Assembly (NCBI GenBank): GCA_011389745.1
Contig: JAABTQ010000024.1
Span: 1-44,541, forward strand
Origin: Desulfobacteraceae bacterium
GTDB taxonomy: Bacteria > Desulfobacterota > Desulfobacteria > Desulfobacterales > SKZT01
Length of the DNA stretch: 44,541 bases
Reading direction: 5' to 3'
Shown: one piece after another, positions 26,166 through 35,272 of the stretch
Position numbering within the stretch: position 1 is the stretch's first letter
Layout: each line of letters starts with the position of its first letter
Made by a program: the position numbers and the translations under genes
Notes under the pieces: model-generated
Seen by the model: only the letters and a program-made list of their open reading frames with translations
Told to the model about the DNA's origin: nothing
Database searches by the model: none

Positions 26166-28903
26166 ACACCGGTATCATATTCTTTTTCTCTTTCGGATAT
26201 ATGGGACTGCTGTTCGCCATTGCCTATTATGGGGACAGAAGAGCGGATATAGGCAGAAGCATCATCAGCAATCCATATATTTATGCCCTCTCGCTCGCCG
26301 TGTACTGCACGGCATGGACATTTTACGGCAGTGTTGGAAGAGCGGTTCAGACCGGTCCAAGTTTTCTGACCATTTATCTGGGACCCACACTCATGGCTGC
26401 GCTGGGTTGGCTAGTATTGAAAAAAATCATTCGAATCAGCAAAGTCCATCATATTACCTCCATTGCTGATTTTATTGCATCGCGATATGGAAAAAGCGCA
26501 ACCTTAGGCGGGGTGGTAACGATCATAGCTGTTCTAGGTGTAGTTCCCTATATTGCTTTACAACTTAAAGCCATTTCCATCAGTTTTCAGATCATTCAGA
26601 ATTTCCCCGAGATAATAATGCCATCCATTCATTTTGATAAAATCCCAGTTCTTAAAGACACAACATTCCATGTTGCATTGCTTCTGGTGGTTTTTGCCAT
26701 TCTTTTCGGTACACGCCATCTGGAAGCAACCGAACGTCATGAGGGTTTGGTGGCGGCAGTTGCTTTTGAGTCCATTGTGAAACTGGTGGCATTTCTTACG
26801 GTCGGCATATTTGTCACATACTTTATTTATGAAGGATTCGGAGATATCATCAATAAAGCAAAAGAAACTCCTGAGTTAAACAAGCTGTTTACCGTCGGCA
26901 TTGAAAACGGCTCTTATGCCGATTGGGGAGTGAGTATATTTCTTTCCATGATGGCCATTATTTGTTTGCCAAGGCAGTTTCAGATCGGGGTGGTGGAAAA
27001 TGTCAATGAAGAGCATGTTAATAAAGCTATCTGGCTTTTTCCTTTATACCTTCTGGCTATCAATATTTTTGTTTTGCCGGTGGCGTTTGCAGGTTTACTT
27101 CACTTTCCCGCAGGAAATGTGGATGCAGATACTTTTGTGTTAAGCCTTCCAATGATTGAAAACGAACAGGGGCTGGCATTGTTCGTTTATATCGGGGGAA
27201 TGTCCGCTGCCACCAGCATGGTCATTGTCGAAACCATCGCACTTTCCACAATGATATGCAACGATCTGGTCATGCCGGTGCTGCTAAGGATGCCTTTCAC
27301 ACGGCTGTCTGAGCGAAGCGATTTGAGCAAGTTTTTGCTGTCCGTGCGTCGTGGAGGAATCGCTCTAATTCTACTCTTAGGTTACACTTATTTCCGATTT
27401 ATCGGTGAATTTTATCCACTGGTTTCTATTGGTCTGGTCTCATTCGCTGCCGTAGCACAGTTTGCACCAGCTATTTTCGGGGGGATTTTCTGGAAAGGTG
27501 GTAACCGGATGGGGGCCCTTTGCGGCCTCATTGCCGGCTTTTTGGTATGGATCTATACGCTTTTTCTTCCATCTCTGGTTCAGGCCGGATTTATCCACCA
27601 GGATTTTGTTTTTAACGGACCTTACGGTATTGCACTATTAAAACCTTTTCAATTGTTTGGGCTGGAAGGTTTCAACAGTATCACCCACGCGGTTTTCTGG
27701 AGCATGTTTTTCAACATCGGCGCCTATATCGGGGTGTCGGTTTTTTCTAGACCGTCGGCTTTGGAAGCCACACAGGCTGCGCTTTTTGTGGATGTATTCA
27801 GGTATTCCAGAGGGTCCGGCAAATCTTTTTTCTGGCGGGGAACCGCATCGGTTCCGGATTTAAGGTCACTTTTGAGCAGGTTTCTGGGAAGGCAAAGAGC
27901 GGATGAAGCATTGACCGGTTATATGGATAAACATCAGATGGATTGGCAAAAGTCAGCTACATCAGATGCAGGTCTTGTGAACTATGCGGAAAAACTTCTG
28001 GCTGGAGCCATCGGGTCGGCATCGGCTCGGGTGATGGTATCGTCGGTGGTCAAGGAAGAATCCCTGGGCATCGAAGAAGTCATGAACATTCTTGACGAAA
28101 CCCGTCAGGTCATTGAATACAGTAGAGAACTGGAAAAAACATCACTGGAACTTCAAGCCGCCAATGAAAGATTAAAAGAACTGGATAAGCTCAAAGACGA
28201 ATTTATTTCCACCGTAACCCATGAATTGCGCACACCTTTAACTTCAATCCGTGCTCTGGCTGAAATTCTTCATGATAATCCCAACATCGATGAAACTCAG
28301 AAAAAACAATTTACCCATATCATCATCAAGGAAACCGACCGTTTGACCCGTTTAATTTCCAAAGTATTGGATTTACAAAAAATCGAATCAGGCAAAATGG
28401 ATTTACATATCTCAGAAATTGACATGATAGACCTGATCGATGACGCGCTTGCCTGTGTGAGCCAATTGCTCAAAGATAAAGAGATCGCTTCGCAGGTAAA
28501 TACGCCGGAAAAAGCTCCATTTACAATCGGAGACCGTGACAGACTCATCCAGGTGATGGTCAATCTTATTTCAAATGCTGCCAAATTTTGTGAGCCCCAA
28601 AAAGGCACAATCACCATCAATTTAGGGGTAAAAGAAAATTATTTACAGGTGGATATCATCGACAATGGGATCGGTATCAGCAATGAAAATCAGGATATTA
28701 TTTTTGAAAAATTTCGCCAGGTCAAGGACTTTTCGCGTGGACGGCCTACCGGAAGCGGTCTTGGTCTCACCATCACCAAAAAAATTATCGAACATCACAG
28801 TGGTAAAATCTGGGTAGAAAGTGAGCCTGGTAGAGGTTCAGTTTTTTCATTTACCGTGCCCATAAAGGGCAGTCCCGAATGTAATCTGAAAGTAAGTAAT
28901 TAG
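26159..28903 (+). CDS. CrbS/CbrA-type sensor histidine kinase (SLC5-STAC-HisKA-HATPase)
   Basis: The 914-residue protein begins with an SSS/SLC5 transporter-like domain (about 1-520, 12-13 membrane segments), followed by a STAC-like connector (about 535-650; NYAEKLLAGAIGSASARVMV) and a coiled segment. The kinase core has the phosphoacceptor His at residue 688 in THELRTPLTSI, the N box NLISNAAKFC, DNGIGIS and GSGLGLTITKK, so it should be active. Proteins of this layout sense or transport small carboxylates or histidine (CbrA) or control acs (CrbS). AAGGA precedes the ATG by 5 bases. No response regulator follows; the gene ends exactly at a repeat whose first bases supply the TAG stop codon. 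A role in acetate sensing is inferred from layout and neighbours. Confidence 0.92.
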   Translation: MLDTGIIFFFSFGYMGLLFAIAYYGDRRADIGRSIISNPYIYALSLAVYCTAWTFYGSVGRAVQTGPSFLTIYLGPTLMAALGWLVLKKIIRISKVHHITSIADFIASRYGKSATLGGVVTIIAVLGVVPYIALQLKAISISFQIIQNFPEIIMPSIHFDKIPVLKDTTFHVALLLVVFAILFGTRHLEATERHEGLVAAVAFESIVKLVAFLTVGIFVTYFIYEGFGDIINKAKETPELNKLFTVGIENGSYADWGVSIFLSMMAIICLPRQFQIGVVENVNEEHVNKAIWLFPLYLLAINIFVLPVAFAGLLHFPAGNVDADTFVLSLPMIENEQGLALFVYIGGMSAATSMVIVETIALSTMICNDLVMPVLLRMPFTRLSERSDLSKFLLSVRRGGIALILLLGYTYFRFIGEFYPLVSIGLVSFAAVAQFAPAIFGGIFWKGGNRMGALCGLIAGFLVWIYTLFLPSLVQAGFIHQDFVFNGPYGIALLKPFQLFGLEGFNSITHAVFWSMFFNIGAYIGVSVFSRPSALEATQAALFVDVFRYSRGSGKSFFWRGTASVPDLRSLLSRFLGRQRADEALTGYMDKHQMDWQKSATSDAGLVNYAEKLLAGAIGSASARVMVSSVVKEESLGIEEVMNILDETRQVIEYSRELEKTSLELQAANERLKELDKLKDEFISTVTHELRTPLTSIRALAEILHDNPNIDETQKKQFTHIIIKETDRLTRLISKVLDLQKIESGKMDLHISEIDMIDLIDDALACVSQLLKDKEIASQVNTPEKAPFTIGDRDRLIQVMVNLISNAAKFCEPQKGTITINLGVKENYLQVDIIDNGIGISNENQDIIFEKFRQVKDFSRGRPTGSGLGLTITKKIIEHHSGKIWVESEPGRGSVFSFTVPIKGSPECNLKVSN

Positions 28904-28965
28904 TGCTTGAACGAAAAGTCCATAATTCTCTTTCCCAGCAGGGGAGGGTCAGGGTGGAGGTTTTT
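28902..28965. repeat. partial copy (left end) of the AGTGCTTGAACG element
   Basis: The copy begins AGTGCTTGAACGAAAAGTCC and closely matches the left half of the element at 32053-32184, in the same orientation, for about 60 bases. The right half with the second terminal repeat is missing. It overlaps the stop codon of the sensor kinase and lies 9 bases from the 3' end of the DUF3482 gene. Confidence 0.85.
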
Positions 28966-28973
28966 CATCCGGT

Positions 28974-30395
28974 TCACGCTGTCTGAAAACCTGAAATCTT
29001 TTTGAGAATAGAAATCGTCATCTTGCGGAATTCAGCGGAAGCATTTTTTATTAAGCTGCTGTCACCTTTTCGCAATGTTTTGAAAAAATGACGTATAATG
29101 CGCCTGTTTGCCTCCCCCCAGTTGGCGGTCAGGTGAGGGGTAATATCGATATCGCCGAAAGAACCTGCTTCGGGGGTATCCCGTCGACTATGGGCCCAGT
29201 TGATCACATGGGAAAAATAGACAAGGGAACGGTCTGTCAAAACATAAAGAAGCTGGTCGTTTTCCACCGGACCGACCTCAATTTTTGCGCCCCCCAATGG
29301 AATTCCTTTTATCTTTGTACCCGCAATTTTTCTTATACCAACTGCAGCCGACCCGGCCCCGAGGATTGATCCCATTGCGGTGAAGACCCCAAAAGTGATT
29401 CCTCCAAGCGCCAGATCGACCTGGGAACCGACGCCGGCGCCGATGCCGGCTCCCGCTATTGCCATTTGCCGGAGGGTCAGACCCAGAACCTGCCATGTTT
29501 TTTTGTTGAACAGATCATTTTTGAGAATCGAATGTGGGGGGAGTTCATAAGAAAAAATATTGTGCTTGAAACGCTTTTTAATTCCCCGGTGAGCCTGTTT
29601 TTCAAATTCAGCGATGCGATTTTGATAAGTTTGAGATAGTTGATCGCGGGTCGTTTCGATTGCGTGTTCGTCCCTGCAGATTTTTTCGGCTTTATATCCG
29701 ATAACCGTTTGGAGGAGCTGGTCAATAATTGACGCTGTTTCTTCCAGGCGCTGATGCCAGTCTGCCTTGAATGCATCAATTGTGTCTACAAGGGCGGGCT
29801 GCCACTCCGGGTCAATATGTTTCAGGCTTTCCAGAAGGTCGATGCGCTGTGCAAAACTGGCCTTATGAGCATCAAAGAGCCTGATGATGTTGAAATGTTT
29901 TCTGGCTTCACTTTTCCATATTTCGATGTTTTCCGCGGCCCCTTTTTCCTTGGCGTTGATGACGATCATCCGGGGAAGACCGGTTTTGCGAAGGATTTCC
30001 ATTTCTATGGAGTCGATTTTCCTGAATGGCCGGGCGCCATCGACCACAAAAATAATTCCCGCTCCCTCCGCAAGAGGTAAAAATAGTTCGCATTCATCGG
30101 TAAAATTTTCATCCTTTTGGTGGGTTCTGATGAATTCCGGGATCATTCGGTTACCCGGCCCCGTATACCCTTGGATCCACTCGAGGGTCCGGCGGGGATT
30201 TTGAAAACCAGGGGTATCAACGAAACGGATGACGATCCGGCCATCAATAATGACCGGATGCTCCCGACACGTGCGCGTTTCACCAGGCGTGGGACTTATT
30301 TTGACGCTGTCGTCTTCCGCAAGGGTGGACACAACTGAGGACTTTCCTTCGTTTGGATGGCCGAGAACCGCAAAAATCGGAGACTTGGTTTTCAC
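28974..30395 (-). CDS. DUF3482-family GTPase
   Basis: The 473-residue product has an N-terminal Era/EngA-like G domain: P-loop GHPNEGKSS (residues 12-20), switch II DTPGF, and VINAKEKG as a degenerate NKxD box. A long helical middle (about 215-300) and a glycine/alanine-rich hydrophobic stretch (about 310-355) that could insert into a membrane follow; then comes the conserved C-terminus of DUF3482 proteins. Its start overlaps the end of the DUF2868 gene by 4 bases (ATGA), so the two proteins are made together. The pair occurs in many proteobacteria without a settled function; a membrane-stress or ion-homeostasis role is only a guess. Flanking direct repeats suggest that the pair is a separable module. 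Confidence 0.85.
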   Translation of the reverse strand: MKTKSPIFAVLGHPNEGKSSVVSTLAEDDSVKISPTPGETRTCREHPVIIDGRIVIRFVDTPGFQNPRRTLEWIQGYTGPGNRMIPEFIRTHQKDENFTDECELFLPLAEGAGIIFVVDGARPFRKIDSIEMEILRKTGLPRMIVINAKEKGAAENIEIWKSEARKHFNIIRLFDAHKASFAQRIDLLESLKHIDPEWQPALVDTIDAFKADWHQRLEETASIIDQLLQTVIGYKAEKICRDEHAIETTRDQLSQTYQNRIAEFEKQAHRGIKKRFKHNIFSYELPPHSILKNDLFNKKTWQVLGLTLRQMAIAGAGIGAGVGSQVDLALGGITFGVFTAMGSILGAGSAAVGIRKIAGTKIKGIPLGGAKIEVGPVENDQLLYVLTDRSLVYFSHVINWAHSRRDTPEAGSFGDIDITPHLTANWGEANRRIIRHFFKTLRKGDSSLIKNASAEFRKMTISILKKISGFQTA

Positions 30396-31999
30396 TGTAT
30401 GGTTATTCCTCCAAGAGATTCGATTCGTATATATGGATCTCCCAGGCTGTTGATTGCCTGTTCCCAGATCATTCTGTCCATGTCTGAAGGTGGTGAAAAA
30501 GCGGTATTGTGACCAGGTTTTCCCACCAGCGCAATGACCATGCCGGCGTTACCTTTTGTTGCAGAGCGAAGACTTTTTATCCATGAGATGCTTTCCTTTA
30601 TGGGTGGCTGCCAGGCTTCCAGAATAATAACGGTTCGATAAGAAACATTTTTTCCCTGATGGTCTTGATTTTCCGAAAATGTCTGCCTGAGAAGATTGCT
30701 GTCGTTTGTTGCATCCATTTCCGCGGAAATGACGGCTGCTGCGTGGATTCCAAGTGAATCATGCAGTTTTTTTTCAAGTCTGGAATCCTTAAATTGATCG
30801 AAAATTTCCTCCGGCACCAGTACGATAGCCGGTGTTACCGTAGCATTCGTTTTTTCAACAGCAGTAGTGTGTGATACGGTTCTTTTTTCTTCGGTATCCC
30901 GGGCCTGGTAGGGTTGGCTGACCGTATCCACTTCGGGGGTTCTCATGCCCATAACCAGGCGGTCACATGCGCTGTGGTTAAAATCAATGGATTCAATCGC
31001 CCTGCGTTTCAAATAAAAGCCTGCGCCGGTAAGAATAATCCTGGGGACGAAGGCATAGAAAAATACGGCCAGAAAAATAAATGGCCACCAGGCAGCAAGA
31101 TCACCTGTGGACAAATGAAAAATGCCATCCTTTAAAACCATTTGGGACCCGGCAATCTGTGTAATTGTCGGATGGGCAATCGGTGGTGAAAACAGCCATG
31201 ACCATGGCAATGCCATCATTTCCACGAAACGGAGAACAGATTCCGGAGCCACCTGAAGGGTGGTCTGCCAGCCAAAAGCAAGGTCAGTGATGGCAACCTT
31301 TAAAAACATGACACCCAGAATTCCAAAATTGAAAAATATACCGAAAAGCTGTGACAGCAAAAAAATCGGCCAGAAAAAAACAGATCCGTATACGGTTTTG
31401 GTTTTTCCCAATAGCGCATATGTTCCCCTGATCCGGTTTGCCTTGTCGGCATCTATCCGTCTTTCCGCAAGTTGACCGATCTTTCTTAAGGTTCCCTGCA
31501 CCATTGTGGTAATCATCGGATATAACATCTTAAACGATTTTAATATTCGTATTTTATAAAGTACGACCGACAACAGCAGAAAAAATAAAAGCAGTACCTG
31601 TGGTGCAACAAGCACCCAAAGGCAGGTGAACACGTTTACCGGCTCCCTGCCCTGATAAGACAAAAGGCTCCAGGTCAACCCAGCACCGAAAAAAAGGGCG
31701 ATTAGAACAGTCAAGAATCTGATGATACCCATTGTCTCTGTGAATGCATCACCGGGCAGTACAACTTGAAACCGGCCGCCTTGTTTTTCCTGTGCACGCC
31801 GCTTTTCCAACCAGTGCCTTATAAGTCTTTTCCGATATGAGGGATCATCCGCCCGGTGGTTATGACCTGAAAATGACAGGTAGGCATTTCTATCGAAATT
31901 CCTGCTGTCAGCATCTTTATCTTCAATCGGTTCTCTGAATTTTCGCCCGAGAAAATATTCCAGATCGATCAGGTCCTTGATTTGCCATATATTTTTCAT
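30392..31999 (-). CDS. DUF2868-family membrane protein
   Basis: The 535-residue product has a charged N-terminal domain (IDLEYFLGRKFRE), two hydrophobic segments around residues 90-155, further ones around 205-240 and 310-340, and a soluble C-terminal domain of about 190 residues that ends with RIESLGG. This fits DUF2868, the usual partner of DUF3482 GTPases. The 4-base overlap with the GTPase gene downstream supports a two-component assembly. The C-terminal half has a Rossmann-like alternation (VVILEAWQPPIKE, GMVIALVGKPGH) but no P-loop. No ribosome site is evident before the ATG at 31999, so the start is less certain than the frame. Confidence 0.82.
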   Translation of the reverse strand: MKNIWQIKDLIDLEYFLGRKFREPIEDKDADSRNFDRNAYLSFSGHNHRADDPSYRKRLIRHWLEKRRAQEKQGGRFQVVLPGDAFTETMGIIRFLTVLIALFFGAGLTWSLLSYQGREPVNVFTCLWVLVAPQVLLLFFLLLSVVLYKIRILKSFKMLYPMITTMVQGTLRKIGQLAERRIDADKANRIRGTYALLGKTKTVYGSVFFWPIFLLSQLFGIFFNFGILGVMFLKVAITDLAFGWQTTLQVAPESVLRFVEMMALPWSWLFSPPIAHPTITQIAGSQMVLKDGIFHLSTGDLAAWWPFIFLAVFFYAFVPRIILTGAGFYLKRRAIESIDFNHSACDRLVMGMRTPEVDTVSQPYQARDTEEKRTVSHTTAVEKTNATVTPAIVLVPEEIFDQFKDSRLEKKLHDSLGIHAAAVISAEMDATNDSNLLRQTFSENQDHQGKNVSYRTVIILEAWQPPIKESISWIKSLRSATKGNAGMVIALVGKPGHNTAFSPPSDMDRMIWEQAINSLGDPYIRIESLGGITIQ

Positions 32000-32052
32000 T
32001 TTAGTAATATTTATTCCGTCTTAAACAAAAAGAAAATCCATCTTGATTATGT

Positions 32053-32184
32053 AGTGCTTGAACGAAAAGTCCATAATTCCCTCTCCCATCGGGGGAGAAT
32101 CAGGGTGGGGGTTAAGAATATCAGTAACTTATCTTTCCCTCCCCCCGCCCCTACCACCGGGAGGGGAGTTTTCATTCAAACACT
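32053..32184. mobile_element. MITE-like element with 16-base terminal inverted repeats
   Basis: The left end AGTGCTTGAACGAAAA (32053-32068) and the right end TTTTCATTCAAACACT (32169-32184) pair over 16 bases with two mismatches. Inside are C/G-rich hairpins (CTCTCCCATCGGGGGAGA; CCTCCCC with GGGAGGGG). The 132-base element has no coding capacity. Its left half recurs as a direct repeat at 28902-28965. It lies in the spacer between the DUF2868 and cobT genes, and no clear target duplication could be defined. Confidence 0.78.
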
Positions 32185-32214
32185 GTAGCAAAAAAGCATT
32201 TCTTTAAAAAGTAT

Positions 32215-33273
32215 TTATTGAGCATCTCTGATGGCTACTTCATCAAAGGTTTTGATCTCGAATAAAATTCTTGTGGCGGCATCGATAAGTTCAATGGCCA
32301 GTGCGGCTCCGGTACCCTCGCCAAGCCTGAACTTTAAATCCAGCAAAGGTTTAAGCTCCAGGTGATCCAGCATGTACCGATGACCGGTTTCAACTGAATT
32401 GTGGCCGGCAAAAAGGTATTGCCTTGCCGGCGGGGAAATTTCACAGGCCAGCAATGCTCCTGCGGTGGAAATGAGCCCGTCACAAATTACCGGAATGGAT
32501 CGAGCCGCTGCCCCGATCACAAGACCCGCCAGCCCGCCGATTTCAAAACCGCCGATTTTGGCAAGAACATCCAGAGGGTCTGATGGATCAGGACGGTTGA
32601 GTTCGATGCCCGTTTCAATGGCTTTGATTTTTCTCTCAAGTCCCAAATCATCCACACCGGTTCCTCTTCCCACTAATCTTGAAACCGGAAGCCTTGAATA
32701 AACAGCAATAATTGCCGTTGAGGGTGTTGTATTGCCGATCCCCATGTCGCCGGTTCCAAGGATATCCACAGCGCTATCCTGAAAAAGTTCTTCCACGATT
32801 TCAATTCCGGCCTCTACACTCCGGATCGCCTCATCCCGTGTCATGGCGGGTCCTTTTGCAAAATTGCGGGTGCTTTTTCCCACCTTTTTGTGAAATATTG
32901 GCAAATCCGGATCAAAATCATGATCGACTCCCAGGTCGGCCACACAAACTTTTGCACCGGCATGCCTGGCCAGCACGTTGATCGAGGCGCCGTCATTGAC
33001 AAAATTATAAACCATCTGCGGGGTCACTTCAGAGGGAAACAGGCTGACACCTTCTTCGCAAATCCCGTGATCTCCGGCACAGGTCACCACGATTTTATTT
33101 TTCAATCGTACATCCAAAGTGCTGAAAATTCCGGCCAGCCTGGCGCCGACTTCTTCAAGCAACCCAAGACTTCCCGCCGGTCGGGCTTGTTGCCGAAGTC
33201 GTTCTTTAGCAGCTTCATAAAATTTCAGGTCAGGTTCTTTAATCCGATTTATGGTTTTTTGCAGCAAATCCAT
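32215..33273 (-). CDS. cobT: nicotinate-nucleotide:dimethylbenzimidazole phosphoribosyltransferase
   Basis: CobT makes alpha-ribazole phosphate, the lower-ligand precursor of cobalamin. The 352-residue product has the family motifs RPAGSLGLLE, CAGDHGICEEGVS, ILGTGDMGIGNTTP, GGFEIGGLAGLV, and the catalytic glutamate (about E319) in RLGEGTGAALA. The start at 33273 is chosen because TTGGAGAC precedes it and it gives the normal N-terminus; a longer frame from 33345 would run back into the riboswitch terminator. It stands alone downstream of a cobalamin riboswitch, so it is expected to be shut off when B12 is plentiful. Corrinoid demand would fit an anaerobe with B12-dependent carbon metabolism. 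Confidence 0.97.
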   Translation of the reverse strand: MDLLQKTINRIKEPDLKFYEAAKERLRQQARPAGSLGLLEEVGARLAGIFSTLDVRLKNKIVVTCAGDHGICEEGVSLFPSEVTPQMVYNFVNDGASINVLARHAGAKVCVADLGVDHDFDPDLPIFHKKVGKSTRNFAKGPAMTRDEAIRSVEAGIEIVEELFQDSAVDILGTGDMGIGNTTPSTAIIAVYSRLPVSRLVGRGTGVDDLGLERKIKAIETGIELNRPDPSDPLDVLAKIGGFEIGGLAGLVIGAAARSIPVICDGLISTAGALLACEISPPARQYLFAGHNSVETGHRYMLDHLELKPLLDLKFRLGEGTGAALAIELIDAATRILFEIKTFDEVAIRDAQ

Positions 33274-33309
33274 GTTGATTGTCTCCAATAAAGTGCAAAT
33301 TTTTTGAGC

Positions 33310-33347
33310 AAAAAAAACCGTGTTACGATTATAATTCCGTAACACGG
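33310..33347 (-). terminator. riboswitch-controlled terminator before cobT
   Basis: On the - strand CCGTGTTACG (33347-33338) pairs perfectly with CGTAACACGG (33327-33318) across a 10-base loop, followed by eight T (33317-33310). It lies between the cobalamin aptamer and the cobT start and is the natural off-state of the switch. Confidence 0.9.
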
Positions 33348-33379
33348 AAACCAGTGGACAATAGATTCCATCATTTCTG

Positions 33380-33565
33380 CCCTGGCAGGTCTTCCGGCTT
33401 GCAGATCATCCCTTTGAAAGGCCGCGCCTTCCCATCCGCTGGTGGCGGACAGTGACATCATGCGGCCGGAAGGTCCCTGCTCACAGCGCCGGTCCAACGC
33501 TACGGATTTTCACCGTATTCCCTTTTCACCATGGGGAAAAGCACCCATGAAACCCAGGCAGCGTT
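33380..33565 (-). promoter_or_regulatory. cobalamin (B12) riboswitch
   Basis: Read on the - strand, the region contains the B12 box AAGCCGGAAGACCTGCCA (at 33383-33400) and, upstream, ACGGTGAAAATCCGTAGC (about 33498-33516), the conserved core segment that precedes it. The overall order and the roughly 185-base length fit a cobalamin riboswitch, and the adenosyl/methyl class cannot be told by eye. A perfect terminator hairpin and cobT lie downstream, so B12 binding should favour termination. Boundaries are approximate. Confidence 0.93.
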
Positions 33566-33763
33566 TTCAAAACAAATTTTTAACCATAACCAAGATCAAA
33601 TTGCAACGAAAAATCACGTATTTTGTGAGTGAATTTTATGCCCAATGAATGCAGGCAATTTAATTACCAGACGATCACCGATGTAATTATTAAATTGATA
33701 CTCCACTGACCAAAAATCTCGATGGGATTTTCGTGTCAATATGTCCACGTGATCATGTGCCGT

Positions 33764-35113
33764 TTAAATATCTTTTAAATGAAGATTGGCCGGAGATTTT
33801 TCGATGATTTGTTCAAGCTTTTCCAGTGAATTTTCCAGGGACTGAATTTCAGATGCCTTCTCAATAAAAGTGATGTTTTTTCCTTTTTTTTCCAGTGCGT
33901 TGATAATATAATTGACAGTGTATAACTGGATATCCTTTGCGGGTTGAAATGCACGGGTTTCATCTTGTTGGCTTTTGGCATCGGAAACGATTCCGGCTTC
34001 GATCATCTCACTGAGTGCGTGTTGAACAAACCGAACAGGGATACCAAGATGTTCGGAAATCTCTTTTGGGGACAGAGCAGCTTTTTCTTCCGCGAAATTT
34101 TTGGTCAAAAGATGCGCAATGGATAGATTAAGCAGCTTTTTCTGAGAATAACTGATATTTTTGATGTCCGGCTCAAACTCATATTGGTCAACGTTTTCAA
34201 CTGCATAAGATAACTCGGCTCCAAAAAGCACAATAAACCAGCTTACCTGCAACCAGATCAGAAACAGGGGAATGGCCGCGAAACTTCCGTAAATGGCATT
34301 ATATTGAGATACACCTACCTGAAAATAAAGATAGGCCCATTGGGCCAGTTGAAAAACGGTTCCGGCAAAAACACCTGCAACCACCGCGGATAACATTTTT
34401 ACATTAGTGAAGGGAATTGACTTGTAAATATACGTTAAAATGATCCAGATCAGCGCATACGGAAGTATTTTCAAAAGGGAAAAAATGACCGGGCTGAATA
34501 TTCCGATCAGTTCAACTTTTTCCATGATGATTTCAACCTGTACTGTGATAAATACCGACAGACTGCTGTGCAAAATGATGACACCAGGGCAGATGAGTAT
34601 GAAGGCGAAATAATCATTGAATTTTCTGCCCATGTTTCTCGATTTTTCCACTTTCCATATCTGGTTCAGAGACATTTCAATGTGGATCAGCACTTTGATT
34701 ACGGTCCAGAACAAAATCGTCACACCGACTCCGGCAATGACCCCACCTTTTGTTTTTTCCAGAATATCCTGTGCAAAAAAAATAATCCGGGTTAATGCAT
34801 CTTCATGAAAAAGAAATTGTTCCTTTAAAAAACGTTCTATGAGTGGTTCAAAACCAAAACCCTTGGAAATGCCGAATGCCAGGGCCAGAACCGGCACGAT
34901 GGAAAGAAAAGTGTAAAACGTCAGGGCCGATGCTCTCAGTGCGCAGTTGTCGTTTTGAAATCCTCTGAATGTTAACACGAATATTCTCAGCACATGCAGC
35001 AAGATACCTTTTGCACCGGAAAATTGTTTTCGGTGAATAGTCCATATGCCGGTTCGTAAAAAATCTCCGATTTCATGTTGTTTGGATTTGATTTTTTCTA
35101 TTTTGTCCTGCAT
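33764..35113 (-). CDS. YihY/BrkB (UPF0761) family membrane protein
   Basis: The 449-residue product has the YihY fold: an amphipathic lead-in, about six membrane segments between residues 55 and 315, and the signature stretches LRASALTFYTFLSIVPVLAL, YNAIYGSFAAIPLFLIWLQ and VLFGAELSY. The C-terminal 150 residues are soluble and include a winged-helix-like part (LSPKEISEHLGIPVRFVQHALSEMIEAGIV), a common extension in this family. Function is unresolved; it was once called RNase BN, which is wrong. The start at 35113 has GGAG upstream on the - strand. The long spacer to the cobT riboswitch and the lack of a terminator leave open whether any read-through reaches cobT. Confidence 0.92.
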   Translation of the reverse strand: MQDKIEKIKSKQHEIGDFLRTGIWTIHRKQFSGAKGILLHVLRIFVLTFRGFQNDNCALRASALTFYTFLSIVPVLALAFGISKGFGFEPLIERFLKEQFLFHEDALTRIIFFAQDILEKTKGGVIAGVGVTILFWTVIKVLIHIEMSLNQIWKVEKSRNMGRKFNDYFAFILICPGVIILHSSLSVFITVQVEIIMEKVELIGIFSPVIFSLLKILPYALIWIILTYIYKSIPFTNVKMLSAVVAGVFAGTVFQLAQWAYLYFQVGVSQYNAIYGSFAAIPLFLIWLQVSWFIVLFGAELSYAVENVDQYEFEPDIKNISYSQKKLLNLSIAHLLTKNFAEEKAALSPKEISEHLGIPVRFVQHALSEMIEAGIVSDAKSQQDETRAFQPAKDIQLYTVNYIINALEKKGKNITFIEKASEIQSLENSLEKLEQIIEKSPANLHLKDI

Positions 35114-35272
35114 ATGTATTCTCCATGTGAATCGATTATACTCATTTTCTGAAAAGCTATGGTTAAAAACAAAAAAATATTTATCCCTGACAGTTTACCT
35201 GAAATTGTGATCTGTGTTAATGAATGTTTCAAAAAAATATGACAATTTAAGGTGTTAATGAGGTGAAAGAAT

